64,000 bases of DNA. It comes from UBA2396 sp038042175 (GTDB taxonomy: Bacteria; Planctomycetota; Phycisphaerae; Phycisphaerales; UBA1924). Below are positions 34,910-43,269 of this stretch, piece by piece. The notes under the pieces are model-generated. The model was not told the origin of the DNA. It worked only from the letters and a program-made list of their open reading frames with translations, and did not search any database. The stretch spans positions 1-64,000 of the forward strand of contig CAYHQQ010000006.1 of assembly GCA_964358855.1 (NCBI GenBank), in the 5' to 3' direction. Made by a program: the position numbers and the translations under genes. The first letter of the stretch is position 1. Every line of letters begins with the position of its first letter.

Positions 34910-36817
34910 ATGACCATCGCAGAAATGAAGACCGTCCGAAACGTCGCCATCATCGCCCACGTCGACCATGGCAAGACCACCCTCGTCGACCAGCTCCTCA
35001 AGCAGTCGGGCATGTTCCGCGAAGGCGAACTCGAGAAGCTCGAGGGCGGCCAGCACAACCTGATCATGGACTCCAACCCGCTCGAACGCGAGCGCGGCAT
35101 CACCATCCTCTCCAAGAACTGTGCGGTCACCTACCACGACCCCAGCGGCGAGGACTACCGCATCAACATCATCGACACCCCCGGACACGCCGATTTCGGC
35201 GGCGAGGTCGAACGCGTCCTGCGCATGGCCGACGGATGCCTTCTGGTCGTCGACAGCTACGACGGCCCCATGCCCCAGACCAAGTTCGTCCTCGGCAAGG
35301 CCCTCGAAGCCGGCCTCAAGCCCGTGGTCGTCATCAACAAGGTCGACCGCCCCGACGGCCAGCCCGAGCGCGTGCTCAACGAGGTCTTCGATCTCCTGGT
35401 CGAACTTGGCGCCGACGACCACGCCCTGGACTTCCCTGTCGTCTACGCCAGCGGTCGCGACGGCTGGGCGAGCCAGGAATGGCCCCTGCCCGAAGGGACG
35501 CCCACGCCCAAGGGATTGAAGCCGATTTTCGACGCGATCATCAAGAACGTCCCCGCGCCCCACGACGACCCGACCGCGCCCCTGCAGGTCCTGATCATCA
35601 CGCTCGACTACAACGATTATGTCGGGCGTATCGGCATCGGCCGCGTCTTCGCCGGCACCATCAAGCAGGGGCAGCAGGTCGCCGTCATGAAGCGTGACGG
35701 CAAGATCGTCATGAGCCGCGTGCAGAAGCTCCAGCAGTTCAGCGGGCTCAAGCGCGTCGACGCCGCGGAGGTCACCGCGGGCGATCTGTGCGTGATCAGC
35801 GGCCTGGACAGCGTGGATATCGGCGACACCGTCGCGGGCGTCGAGAACCCCGTCGCCCTGCCGCCCGTCCGCGTCGATGAGCCGACGATGACGATGCTCT
35901 TTCGCATCAACGACTCGCCGTTTGCCGGCGAGGATGGCCAGTTCGTCACCAGCCGTCAGATCCGCGAGCGCCTCAACAAGGAACTCCAGACCAACGTCGC
36001 GATGCGGGTCGACAGCGGGCGGACCGCCGACGAGTTCCTGGTCTCGGGGCGCGGCGTGCTTTCGCTGGGCATCCTCATCGAGAACATGCGCCGCGAAGGC
36101 TTTGAGCTCTCGGTGGGCAAGCCCGAGGTGATCATCCGCGAGATCGACGGCGAGCCGCACGAGCCCATCGAGGAGCTCGTGGTCGATGTGCCCAATACCG
36201 CCCTTGGCTCGGTGATGGAGCTGGTGGGCAGCCGCAAGGGCGAGATGAAGAAGATGGAGCCGCGGGGCGACAAGGTCACGCACCTGCTCTTTGAGATTCC
36301 CTCGCGGTCTTTGATCGGCCTTCGCGGTCGTGTGCTGACGGCGACGCAGGGCGAGGCGATCATGAACCACAGCTTCCTGCGATTCGCCCCGCTCTCGGGC
36401 GAGGTGCCGCACCGCTCGGCGGGCGTGCTGGTGAGCAGCGAGACCGATCCGGTGACGCACCACGCGTGCGAACTTCTGTCCGACCGCGGCGTGATGTTCG
36501 TGGAGCCCGGCGACCGCGTCTACAAGGGCCAGGTCGTCGGCGAGCACAACCGCGACAACGATCTCAACGTCAACATCTCACGCCTCAAGGCCCTGACCAA
36601 CATGCGCATGGCCAACAAGGAACAGACCGTTGTGCTCAAGGGCGCCCGCAAGCTCAGCATGGAGCAGGCGATCGAGTACATCGAGGACGACGAAATGGTG
36701 GAGATCACGCCCAAGGTCGTCCGTATGCGCAAGAAAATCCTCGACGAGAGCATGCGCAAGCGCTCCGAGCGTGCGGCCAAGGACAAGGACAAGGCCGAAG
36801 CTGAGGCTGGGGTCTGA
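34910..36817 (+). CDS. typA: Ribosome-associated GTPase TypA/BipA
   Basis: 635 residues. EF-G-like GTPase domain with G1 IIAHVDHGKTTLVDQLL, G2 around ERERGITILSKN, G3 IDTPGHADFGGEVER, G4 VVINKVDRPDGQPERV. A second translation-factor domain follows and the typical BipA C-terminal region includes GRGVLSLGILIENMRREGFE. Involved in ribosome assembly and stress growth. An in-frame ATG at 34925 is an alternative start. The stop is followed at once by a palindromic repeat. Confidence 0.95.
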   Translation: MTIAEMKTVRNVAIIAHVDHGKTTLVDQLLKQSGMFREGELEKLEGGQHNLIMDSNPLERERGITILSKNCAVTYHDPSGEDYRINIIDTPGHADFGGEVERVLRMADGCLLVVDSYDGPMPQTKFVLGKALEAGLKPVVVINKVDRPDGQPERVLNEVFDLLVELGADDHALDFPVVYASGRDGWASQEWPLPEGTPTPKGLKPIFDAIIKNVPAPHDDPTAPLQVLIITLDYNDYVGRIGIGRVFAGTIKQGQQVAVMKRDGKIVMSRVQKLQQFSGLKRVDAAEVTAGDLCVISGLDSVDIGDTVAGVENPVALPPVRVDEPTMTMLFRINDSPFAGEDGQFVTSRQIRERLNKELQTNVAMRVDSGRTADEFLVSGRGVLSLGILIENMRREGFELSVGKPEVIIREIDGEPHEPIEELVVDVPNTALGSVMELVGSRKGEMKKMEPRGDKVTHLLFEIPSRSLIGLRGRVLTATQGEAIMNHSFLRFAPLSGEVPHRSAGVLVSSETDPVTHHACELLSDRGVMFVEPGDRVYKGQVVGEHNRDNDLNVNISRLKALTNMRMANKEQTVVLKGARKLSMEQAIEYIEDDEMVEITPKVVRMRKKILDESMRKRSERAAKDKDKAEAEAGV

Positions 36818-36820
36818 AAG

Positions 36821-36943
36821 CAGTTTAACGCAGAGAGCGCAGAGGGCGCAGAGAAAGACAACGGCAAGGGATTGGGTTCGAACCCGATCCCCTTCTTTGA
36901 CTTGGCCTTTCTCTGTGCCCTCTGCGCTCTCTGCGTTAAGCTG
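36821..36943. repeat. Palindromic intergenic repeat, CGCAGAGAG 9-mers
   Basis: Left arm 36821-36857 (TTAACGCAGAGAGCGCAGAG and on), right arm 36908-36943, near-perfect complements. The core includes GGATTGGGTTCGAACCCGATCC, itself a palindrome. The right arm carries the TAA stop codon (36936-36938) of the convergent minus-strand gene. May act as a two-way terminator between typA and that gene. Confidence 0.9.
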
Positions 36944-37826
36944 TCTTTTTGTATTCGAACACACCGCGGCCGCTCTTGTCGCCCAGGCGTCCGGCGGTCA
37001 CGAGTTGCTTGAGCAACGGGCACGCGCGGTAGCGCTCGCTGTTGAGCCCGTCGGCCAACACGTCCATGATGTGGGCGCACGTGTCCAGGCCGATGAAATC
37101 GGCCAGGCGCAGGGGACCCATGGGGAAGTTGCACCCCAGCTTCATGATCTCGTCGATGTGCGCGGGCTCGGCCACGCCCTCCATCCACGCGTAGAACGCC
37201 TCGTTGATCATCGGCATCAGCACGCGGTTGGAGACAAACCCGGCGCGGTCGTTGGCGGGGATGGGCGTCTTGCCCATCGCCGTCGCCAGGGCCAGCACGC
37301 GGCTGACGGTCTCGGGGCTTGTCTGGATCCCCTTGATCACCTCGACGAGCTTCATCACCGGCACAGGGTTGAAGAAGTGCATGCCGATCACACGCTCGCC
37401 GGCGCCCTTGAGCGCGTGCTCGGCGGCCGCGGCGATCTCGGTGATGCTGATCGAGCTGGTATTGCTGGCCAGGATCTGCTTGCCATTGAAGTGCCTGACA
37501 AGCTGCGTGAAGAGCTCCTTCTTCACCTGCAGGTTCTCGACGACCGCTTCGACCACCAGGTCGGCACTGGCGAGCTGGTCGATCATGTGGACGTACTTGA
37601 TGCGAGCCAGGGCGGCGTCGGAATCGGCCTGTGAGAGCCCGCCCTTGTCGGCACCCTTCTCGACCAGGCGAGCCATGCGCTTCTTGTGGTCGTCCTGGCA
37701 CCGCTTGAGCGCATCATTCATCTTGTCGAAGACGATCACGTTCAGCTTGGAGATCGCGGCCACCTGTGCGATCCCGCCGCCCATCTGCCCCGACCCGATG
37801 ACCGCAATCGTGTTGATATCGCTCAT
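36936..37826 (-). CDS. 3-hydroxyacyl-CoA (3-hydroxybutyryl-CoA) dehydrogenase
   Basis: 296 residues. Rossmann-fold N terminus INTIAVIGSGQMGGGIAQVAA. Catalytic and substrate motifs: ASNTSSISITEIA, MHFFNPVPVMKLVEVI, DRAGFVSNRVLMPMINEAF, and C-terminal ADFIGLDTCAHIMDVL with CPLLKQLV. Oxidises 3-hydroxyacyl-CoA with NAD+, in butyrate or beta-oxidation metabolism; single-domain form as in Hbd/PaaH. TATATT sits 6 nt upstream of ATG with no Shine-Dalgarno. Sister genes (thiolase, crotonase) are not in the window. Confidence 0.92.
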   Translation of the reverse strand: MSDINTIAVIGSGQMGGGIAQVAAISKLNVIVFDKMNDALKRCQDDHKKRMARLVEKGADKGGLSQADSDAALARIKYVHMIDQLASADLVVEAVVENLQVKKELFTQLVRHFNGKQILASNTSSISITEIAAAAEHALKGAGERVIGMHFFNPVPVMKLVEVIKGIQTSPETVSRVLALATAMGKTPIPANDRAGFVSNRVLMPMINEAFYAWMEGVAEPAHIDEIMKLGCNFPMGPLRLADFIGLDTCAHIMDVLADGLNSERYRACPLLKQLVTAGRLGDKSGRGVFEYKKTA

Positions 37827-37954
37827 GCGCCAAATATAGCAGGTTTCTTCAGAGCCCGACGCGCAAGCTAGGGTGGGCGTACGTCAACCAAAGGCGGCCA
37901 CCGACACCTTGGGCATCCGTGCGCCCAAACCCTCGCTGGCGCGTCGGGCTCAGA

Positions 37955-38440
37955 TCAGCTTCCCGCTCGTGCCAGCGCATCCCCCGTCAGCCGCATCACC
38001 GTCCACTCGTCCATCGCAACCGCCCCGATGCTGTGGTAGAACTCGATCGCCGGCGTGTTCCAGTCCAGCACCGCCCACTCCAGCCGCGCACATCCGCGCT
38101 GCACCGCCAGCCGCGCCAACGTCAACAGCAGCGCCTTACCCAGCCCCTTGCCTCGGGCCACCGGCGAGACGTACAGATCCTCCAGGTAAATCCCCGGCTT
38201 GCACTCAAAGGTCGAGAAGTTGTGGAAGAAGAGGGCAAACCCCTCGGGCTTGCCGCCAAGCTCACCGATGAGGCACTCGGCGTACGGACGCTCGCCAAAG
38301 AGCTGCGAAGCGAGCGCCGACTCAGTGGTCCGGCACACATGCAGCAGCTTCTCGTACTCGGCCAGCTCTCGGATGAATCGCACGATGGTCGGAATGTCCG
38401 CCCTCGTCGCGGGCCGGATCTGCAAGGACGTGCTCGTCAT
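37955..38440 (-). CDS. GNAT family N-acetyltransferase
   Basis: 161 residues, ATG at 38440 overlapping the upstream stop as ATGA. N-terminal IRPATRADIPTIVRFIRELA, acetyl-CoA loop VARGKGLGKALLLTLA and VLDWNTPAIEFYHSIGA match GNAT/diamine-type acetyltransferases. Substrate unknown. Coupled to the ABC ATPase gene at 38437; the pair reads as one operon. Confidence 0.88.
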   Translation of the reverse strand: MTSTSLQIRPATRADIPTIVRFIRELAEYEKLLHVCRTTESALASQLFGERPYAECLIGELGGKPEGFALFFHNFSTFECKPGIYLEDLYVSPVARGKGLGKALLLTLARLAVQRGCARLEWAVLDWNTPAIEFYHSIGAVAMDEWTVMRLTGDALARAGS

Positions 38441-39282
38441 GCCGGGCTCTCCACTGGGCTCTGTGCTTGAGGCTGCGGTCTCTCGGGCACGGCCTCCAAA
38501 AGCCGCCTCGTATAGACCTCCCTCGGGGCGGTGAGGATCTCCTCGCGCGTGCCGACCTCGACGATCCTTCCCGCCTGCATCACCGCGATCCGATCGCACA
38601 CGTGCTGCACCACCGCCAGATCGTGGCTGATGAAGAGCAAGGTCAGCCCGAGTTCCGCCTTGAGGTCCATGAGCAGGTTCACGATCTGCGCCTGGATCGA
38701 GACGTCCAGGGCGCTCGTCGGTTCGTCGCAGATCAGGAGTTGGGGCGAGAGTGCCAACGCGCGGGCGATCACCACCCGCTGGCGCTGGCCGCCCGAGAGC
38801 TGGTGCGGGTACCGCGCGCCCATGTCGGGCAGGCCCACACGGGCGAGAAGCTCGCCCGCCAGGCGACGACGATCCCCCCGCGAGCCGATCGCGTGTGCGG
38901 CGAGCGGCTCGAGCACCGAATCGACGATTCGCATCCTGGGATCGAGGCTCCCCCCCGGATCTTGGAACACCATTTGGACCCGGCGGCGAAAGGCCAGAAG
39001 AGCCGAGCCCCGGGCCGCAAGCACCTCGGCCTCGCCAAACTGGATCGACCCCGAGTCGGCCTTGGCAAGGCCCACGATCGCGCGGCCGACGGTGCTCTTT
39101 CCGCTCCCCGATTCGCCCACGAGCCCGAGCGATTCGCCCCTCGCGATTTCCAGGGATACGCGGTCGACGGCGAATCGCCGGGCGGTGACCCGCTGCAGCC
39201 ATCCCGAACGAACAGGAAACGAGACGCGAAGCCCTCGAATGGAGAGGATTGGTGCGGCGGGGGCTGGGGAGAGGTCGGTCAC
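38437..39282 (-). CDS. Oligopeptide/dipeptide-type ABC transporter ATP-binding protein
   Basis: 281 residues. Walker A GLVGESGSGKSTVGRAIVGL, Q-loop MVFQDPGGSLDPR, ABC signature PHQLSGGQRQRVVIARAL, Walker B LLICDEPTSALD and H-loop LLFISHDLAVVQHV are all present. OppF/DppF-like insertion before the signature. It would power an importer in the oligopeptide class, but no permease, OppD or binding-protein gene is adjacent. ATGA overlap with the GNAT gene. Confidence 0.9.
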   Translation of the reverse strand: MTDLSPAPAAPILSIRGLRVSFPVRSGWLQRVTARRFAVDRVSLEIARGESLGLVGESGSGKSTVGRAIVGLAKADSGSIQFGEAEVLAARGSALLAFRRRVQMVFQDPGGSLDPRMRIVDSVLEPLAAHAIGSRGDRRRLAGELLARVGLPDMGARYPHQLSGGQRQRVVIARALALSPQLLICDEPTSALDVSIQAQIVNLLMDLKAELGLTLLFISHDLAVVQHVCDRIAVMQAGRIVEVGTREEILTAPREVYTRRLLEAVPERPQPQAQSPVESPA

Positions 39283-39446
39283 GGCAAAATGGTACCTTGG
39301 GCGGCCTGCGGGTGTGGTTCGAGGGCGATCTTGGATTCCACCTTCCGCTCGCCGGACGCGGGGCGGCGGGCTATAGTCTCGACCCGGGATTGGTCCCGAA
39401 TGTTCTGTTTCAGTTCGGCACGACTCGTAGTGTTTGGGAGTATCAC

Positions 39447-39815
39447 GTGGTTCGACTTCGATTTCAGCGTACCGGCCGGCACAATCACCCCTGCTATCGC
39501 CTCGCCGCGATCGATTCGCGCACCCGGCGTGACGGCCCGGTGATCGAGAATCTGGGCTGGTACAACCCCATCGATCCCGATGCGACCAAGCAGGTCAATT
39601 TCAACGAGGACCGCATCAAGTACTGGCTCTCGGTTGGGGCTCTGCCCAGCGAGACCGTCGAGGACATCCTCGCCAAGCGCGGGATCGGGAACCTCAAGGC
39701 ATGGGAAGAGCGCCGCAAGAGCCGCAGCGCGGTTGTTGCCAAGAACAAGGTGACCGCCGCCGCCGCCGCCGCCGAGGCCGCCGCCAACCCCCCCAAGAAG
39801 GACGTCAAGAAGTAA
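39447..39815 (+). CDS. rpsP: 30S ribosomal protein bS16
   Basis: 122 residues, GTG at 39447 chosen because the family begins M-V-x-L-R-x-x-R-x-G (here MVRLRFQRTGRHNHPCY). The domain continues to about residue 85; the last 30 residues are an Ala/Lys-rich extension (AAAAAEAAANPP). A TATAGT -10 is visible at about 39373. A clean intrinsic terminator follows. The usual rpsP-rimM-trmD-rplS order is reduced here to rpsP then trmD. Confidence 0.92.
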   Translation: MVRLRFQRTGRHNHPCYRLAAIDSRTRRDGPVIENLGWYNPIDPDATKQVNFNEDRIKYWLSVGALPSETVEDILAKRGIGNLKAWEERRKSRSAVVAKNKVTAAAAAAEAAANPPKKDVKK

Positions 39816-39844
39816 GCCCGGGGTGTCGAAACGATTGAACGATC

Positions 39845-39879
39845 CAAGACCCTCGGACCTTTCCGGGGGTCTTGTCTTT
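39845..39879 (+). terminator. Intrinsic terminator of rpsP
   Basis: 13-bp stem with one G-U-type pair (CAAGACCCTCGGA at 39845-39857, TCCGGGGGTCTTG at 39862-39874) and a 4-nt loop, followed by TCTTT. It lies 30 bp after rpsP. Confidence 0.75.
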
Positions 39880-39897
39880 GAACGCCGGTCCCCTGAA

Positions 39898-40118
39898 AAT
39901 GCGAACGCGAAGGCGCGAAGGGGAACGGAGCAAGACGGAGGGGGAATTGTGTGGGCTCTTCAAACTTTCGAGGTACCGCCAGCCGACCACGGTTCACTCT
40001 GGCGACCTGACTTACACGACATCGCAGCTGGCAACACGATGCAAACAACCACAAACTCCATGCCCGCTGCATTCTCCGTCTAACTTCGTTCTCCCTCCGC
40101 ATCTTCGCGTTCGCATTT
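39898..40118. repeat. Inverted intergenic repeat, GCGAACGCGAAGG units
   Basis: Left arm around 39898-39935 (AAATGCGAACGCGAAGGCGC), right arm around 40084-40118 ending CTTCGCGTTCGCATTT. The outer 16 bp are perfect complements. The interior ~150 bp shows no gene. Together with the rpsP terminator it fills the 309-bp gap before trmD. Confidence 0.7.
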
Positions 40119-40124
40119 GCTCCC

Positions 40125-40856
40125 ATGCCCCTTCGCATCGACATTCTCACCACCTTCCCCGAGATGTTCGCCGCCGAGCCGCCCGGTGCGCTGGGGGTCA
40201 GCATTCCAGCGCGAGCCCGGGCGGCGGGGCTGATCGAGTGGCACGCGACCGACATCCGGGCCTTCTCGACCAATCGCCACGCCAAGACCGACGACCGGCC
40301 CTTTGGCGGGGGTCCCGGCATGGTGATGATGTGCCAGCCGCTCTTTGATGCCGTGGCGGCGGTGGAAGCCCTGGACCCGCGTCCCGCGCAGCGGATTCTG
40401 CTCACACCCCAGGGCGTGCCGCTGACGCAGCCGCTGGTGGAGGAGCTCTCCAAGAAGGAACGCCTGCTCCTGATCGCCGGGCACTACGAGGGGATCGATG
40501 AGCGTGTGATCGACGCCCTGGCGCCGACGGAAATCAGCATCGGCGATTATGTGCTTTCGGGCGGCGAGCTTGGGGCCATCGTGCTCATCGACGCCATCAC
40601 GCGGCTTCTGCCCGGCGCCCTGGGCGATGAGCTGTCGGCCTTGGGCGACAGCTTCTCACCCGTGGGCCCCGGCGGCCAGCGCCTCCTGGACTGTCCGCAC
40701 TACACCAGGCCCCGCGAGTGGATGGGGCGGATCGTGCCCGACGTCTTGCTCTCGGGCGACCACGGCAAGGTCGACCAGTGGCGGATGCAGCAGATGCTCG
40801 AGCGAACGCGGGCGAGAAGGCCGGACATGCTCGAAGACAAAGGCACTAGGCACTAG
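40125..40856 (+). CDS. trmD: tRNA (guanine-N1-)-methyltransferase
   Basis: 243 residues. SPOUT fold with RIDILTTFPEMFAAEPPGA, HATDIRAFSTNRHAKTDDRPFGGGPGMVMM in two parts, LLLIAGHYEGIDERVID, and knot motif ISIGDYVLSGGELGAIVLID. Methylates G37 of tRNAs and guards the reading frame. The C terminus reads DKGTRH then TAG, formed by the first GGCACTA heptamers of the repeat array, so the natural C-terminal end may have been changed by the repeat. Confidence 0.95.
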   Translation: MPLRIDILTTFPEMFAAEPPGALGVSIPARARAAGLIEWHATDIRAFSTNRHAKTDDRPFGGGPGMVMMCQPLFDAVAAVEALDPRPAQRILLTPQGVPLTQPLVEELSKKERLLLIAGHYEGIDERVIDALAPTEISIGDYVLSGGELGAIVLIDAITRLLPGALGDELSALGDSFSPVGPGGQRLLDCPHYTRPREWMGRIVPDVLLSGDHGKVDQWRMQQMLERTRARRPDMLEDKGTRH

Positions 40857-40983
40857 GCACTAGGCACTAGGCACTAGGCACTAGGCACTAGGCACTAGGG
40901 GGAAAGAAAAAGCGGCCCGGTATCCAAGGTGGATACCGGGCCCTGCTCTCTCGTTGATTGTCCTTCCCTAGTGCCTAGTGCCT
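40842..40983. repeat. GGCACTA tandem array (8 perfect units) with inverted arm
   Basis: Eight perfect GGCACTA heptamers at 40842-40897; an inverted arm with TAGTGCC units at about 40967-40983. The period is 7, so a TAG stop occurs in every frame. The array overlaps the end of trmD. The core holds the terminator at 40911-40945. Confidence 0.95.
40901..40945 (-). terminator. Intrinsic terminator for minus-strand dockerin gene
   Basis: Perfect 11-bp stem, 40915-40925 and 40931-40941 (GCCCGGTATCC with complement), 5-nt loop. On the minus strand the stem is followed by CGCTTTTTCTTTCC, a good U-tract, so it terminates the gene at 40990. It sits inside the GGCACTA element. Confidence 0.85.
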
Positions 40984-40989
40984 CTGGCT

Positions 40990-42858
40990 TTAGCACCCTT
41001 CCTCAAAGGCGACGACAAAGGCGTCGTAGTCGAAGAAGTCGACCGTGCCGTCATCGTTGAAGTCGGCGTCGCGCCCGCGCGGGCAGGCCTGGCCCTCGAA
41101 GCAGCGGACGTAATCGTCGTAGTCGAAGAAATCCACCGCGCCGTCGAGGTTGAAGTCGGCCGGGCAGTCGAGCACACCTGTCAGCACGTCCTCGCCGCCG
41201 GGGATGTCGAGCCAGCCCGGGTTGTCGTGCTGGGCGGGGTCGTAGTTTGTGCGTGAGCGGAGCATGAACAGCCCGCCCGCGCTGAGAATCGAGCGGTGGT
41301 GAGCGAACGCCGACGCGGGGCTGAGCATCCACCCGCCGCTGGCTCCTTGCTCAAACTCACGCACCGAGCCATCGCAGAGGACGAAGAGGTGCCCGTTGTC
41401 CCCGATCTGGAGGCCCGTGGGGCGGACCAGTTCGTTGACGGCGATGATCCCGCCGTTGACAAGCCGGCCCGAGGCGGGATCGACGTTGATCCGCATGACC
41501 CCCGGGGAGCCAGTCGAGGTGATGAAGGGCTTGTGCTCGCCCGGATGGATATCGATCAGGGGCGTGCCCGTGAGGACAAACCCGCTGGGCAGGGACTGGT
41601 TGCTCATGGGCGTGCCCGAGCGGGAGTGGCGCATGAGACGCCTGGACGCCACGTTGAGAAGGACGATCTCGTCGGTCTGGTCGTCAAAGGCGGCGGCGTC
41701 GGGCGGAACGGGCGGAATGAACGTGTTCAGCAGCACGGGCCTCCCCTCGTCGATCCTGTGGCGTTCGATCGAGTTGCCGACCTTGATGTAGACCTCGCCA
41801 TGGCGATTGGTCTTGACCCAGTCGGGCGGACGATCGAAGACGGCAACCTCGACGGGAGTGTTACCGGGCTGGAGCATCAGGAGCTTTGAGGGGCTGGGCC
41901 CAGTCTCGTCGGTGATGACGACCGCCGACGCGGTGGTGAAGTCGAAGTCCATGGACAGAACCGGACCCGCGTTTCCAGTGTCGAGATCGAGAGTGATCGG
42001 GGCCTTGGCGAAACTGAGCGCGAAGTGCAGCTTGGGCTTGCCAAAGACCGGGTCAACGCACAGGAGGAAGTTCGTGGTGACGCACTGGATCTGGTCGATG
42101 ACGCGGATCTTGCCGTCGGGGTTGTCGATGGGGAAGTCCCAGGCCGTCGCGTTGGTCCCGCCGAAATTGCGGGTGTGCTTGGTGAGGTTCAGGGGCTGGG
42201 TGACAAAGGGCGACTGCATGGTGGTCGAGTCGCTCGCCACGGGATTCCTGATGCCAAACTGGGGCGTCGTGGTGCACGCGCCGAAGATGTGCTGGATGGT
42301 GACGCAGTGCCCGCCACCCCGGACCCACTGGCTGCCCTGGAGCGAGTACCTTCCATAGCAGGTCTCCTCAAGCGAGCCCATGCTCATGAGGACGAACGCC
42401 GACATTGGGCTTGGGTACTGGTTCCCCGACTTGTAGATGCCAAAGCTGGAGAAATTCCCGGCCAGGCCGTGGGTCAGCATGAAGAGGCTGAGCCCGCTGG
42501 CGAGTCCCCCAGAGGTCCCGTTCACTGGATGGGTGCCCATGAGCGTTCCCATCATCGCGCTGTTGTTCGTGGCCTTGGCGTAGTTGGAGTTGGATTGCCA
42601 GTTCTCGCTTCCGTTCGCACCGGTCATCGCAAACGGAAACCCGTGCCGGGAGATGTACGCCATCAGGTTGACCGCCGCCACCGGGGCGCAGTACATGTCA
42701 CCCCCGCCCGGCAGGCCGTCGATCGAACCCGAGGGGGTTCGCTTCTGGTCAAGGTCGGGAATGTTGGGCCAGTAAATGTCACACTGGGCAAGAGCCTTGC
42801 CCGCGACCGAGGGGAGGGTGGCGAGCATGCAGAGGGAAATAAGACTCTTGCGTGTCAT
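40990..42858 (-). CDS. Secreted papain/C39-like domain protein with NHL-type propeller and GC-type dockerin
   Basis: 622 residues; signal ends near GKALAQ. Residues 50-230 resemble a cysteine-peptidase fold: MYCAPVAAVNLMAYI (candidate nucleophile Cys) and RGGGHCVTIQHIFGA (candidate His), as in C39-like peptidases. About 240-560 is a repeated beta-rich region suggestive of a propeller. The end has DFNLDGAVDFFDYDDYV and DFNDDGTVDFFDYDAF, ending VVAFEEGC. Activity is not proven; it could be a non-peptidase relative. Confidence 0.68.
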   Translation of the reverse strand: MTRKSLISLCMLATLPSVAGKALAQCDIYWPNIPDLDQKRTPSGSIDGLPGGGDMYCAPVAAVNLMAYISRHGFPFAMTGANGSENWQSNSNYAKATNNSAMMGTLMGTHPVNGTSGGLASGLSLFMLTHGLAGNFSSFGIYKSGNQYPSPMSAFVLMSMGSLEETCYGRYSLQGSQWVRGGGHCVTIQHIFGACTTTPQFGIRNPVASDSTTMQSPFVTQPLNLTKHTRNFGGTNATAWDFPIDNPDGKIRVIDQIQCVTTNFLLCVDPVFGKPKLHFALSFAKAPITLDLDTGNAGPVLSMDFDFTTASAVVITDETGPSPSKLLMLQPGNTPVEVAVFDRPPDWVKTNRHGEVYIKVGNSIERHRIDEGRPVLLNTFIPPVPPDAAAFDDQTDEIVLLNVASRRLMRHSRSGTPMSNQSLPSGFVLTGTPLIDIHPGEHKPFITSTGSPGVMRINVDPASGRLVNGGIIAVNELVRPTGLQIGDNGHLFVLCDGSVREFEQGASGGWMLSPASAFAHHRSILSAGGLFMLRSRTNYDPAQHDNPGWLDIPGGEDVLTGVLDCPADFNLDGAVDFFDYDDYVRCFEGQACPRGRDADFNDDGTVDFFDYDAFVVAFEEGC

Positions 42859-43074
42859 GGGAATCTCCTGTGTTCAGGTCGTGCACGGCGTTTGGCTCGG
42901 CGTCTTTGGGTCGCTCCGACCGTCAGGGCCTCCTCCATACAAGCGCAGGGGCGGTCGGGCGCGCCCGATCCATTTTGCACCAATTTGTCGGTTCCAAACC
43001 TTGCCCCCAAACCTGGGGCGTGCTCTCCCGACCCCGTTCCGGGCAGATGCCCACGCCCTACCATGCCCCCGCGT

Positions 43075-43148
43075 GCGCCCGTAGCTCAGCTGGATAGAGC
43101 AGCGGTTTCCTAAATCGCAGGTCGGAGGTTCGAATCCCCCCGGGCGCG
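43075..43148 (+). tRNA. tRNA-Arg(CCT)
   Basis: Cloverleaf: 7-bp acceptor GCGCCCG/CGGGCGC, D arm GCTC...GAGC, anticodon stem GCGGT/ATCGC with loop TTCCTAA (anticodon CCT), T loop TTCGAAT. The T stem GGAGG/CCCCC has one A-C mismatch. CCA is not encoded. Reads AGG codons. Confidence 0.95.
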
Positions 43149-43157
43149 TTTGTTTGA

Positions 43158-43267
43158 AGAAGGCACTAGGCACTGGGCACTAGGCACTAGTGGAGACAGA
43201 TGCCAGCGGGTCTGCCTTCTTGCCTTCCCCTGGTGCCAAGTGCCTAGTCCCTAGTGCTTCTGTCTTT
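43158..43267. repeat. Palindromic intergenic repeat, GGCACTA heptamers
   Basis: Left arm of four GGCACTA-type heptamers (43161-43190), right arm of TAGTGCC-type units (about 43229-43258), ending 3 bp before mutS. The core has GCCAGCGGGTC and GGTGCC pieces. Same unit as 40842-40983. Confidence 0.85.
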
Positions 43268-43269
43268 CC

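Noticed and set aside
40842..40897. GGCACTA array considered as a CRISPR
   Set aside because: Perfect 7-bp tandem units without spacers and no cas genes nearby.
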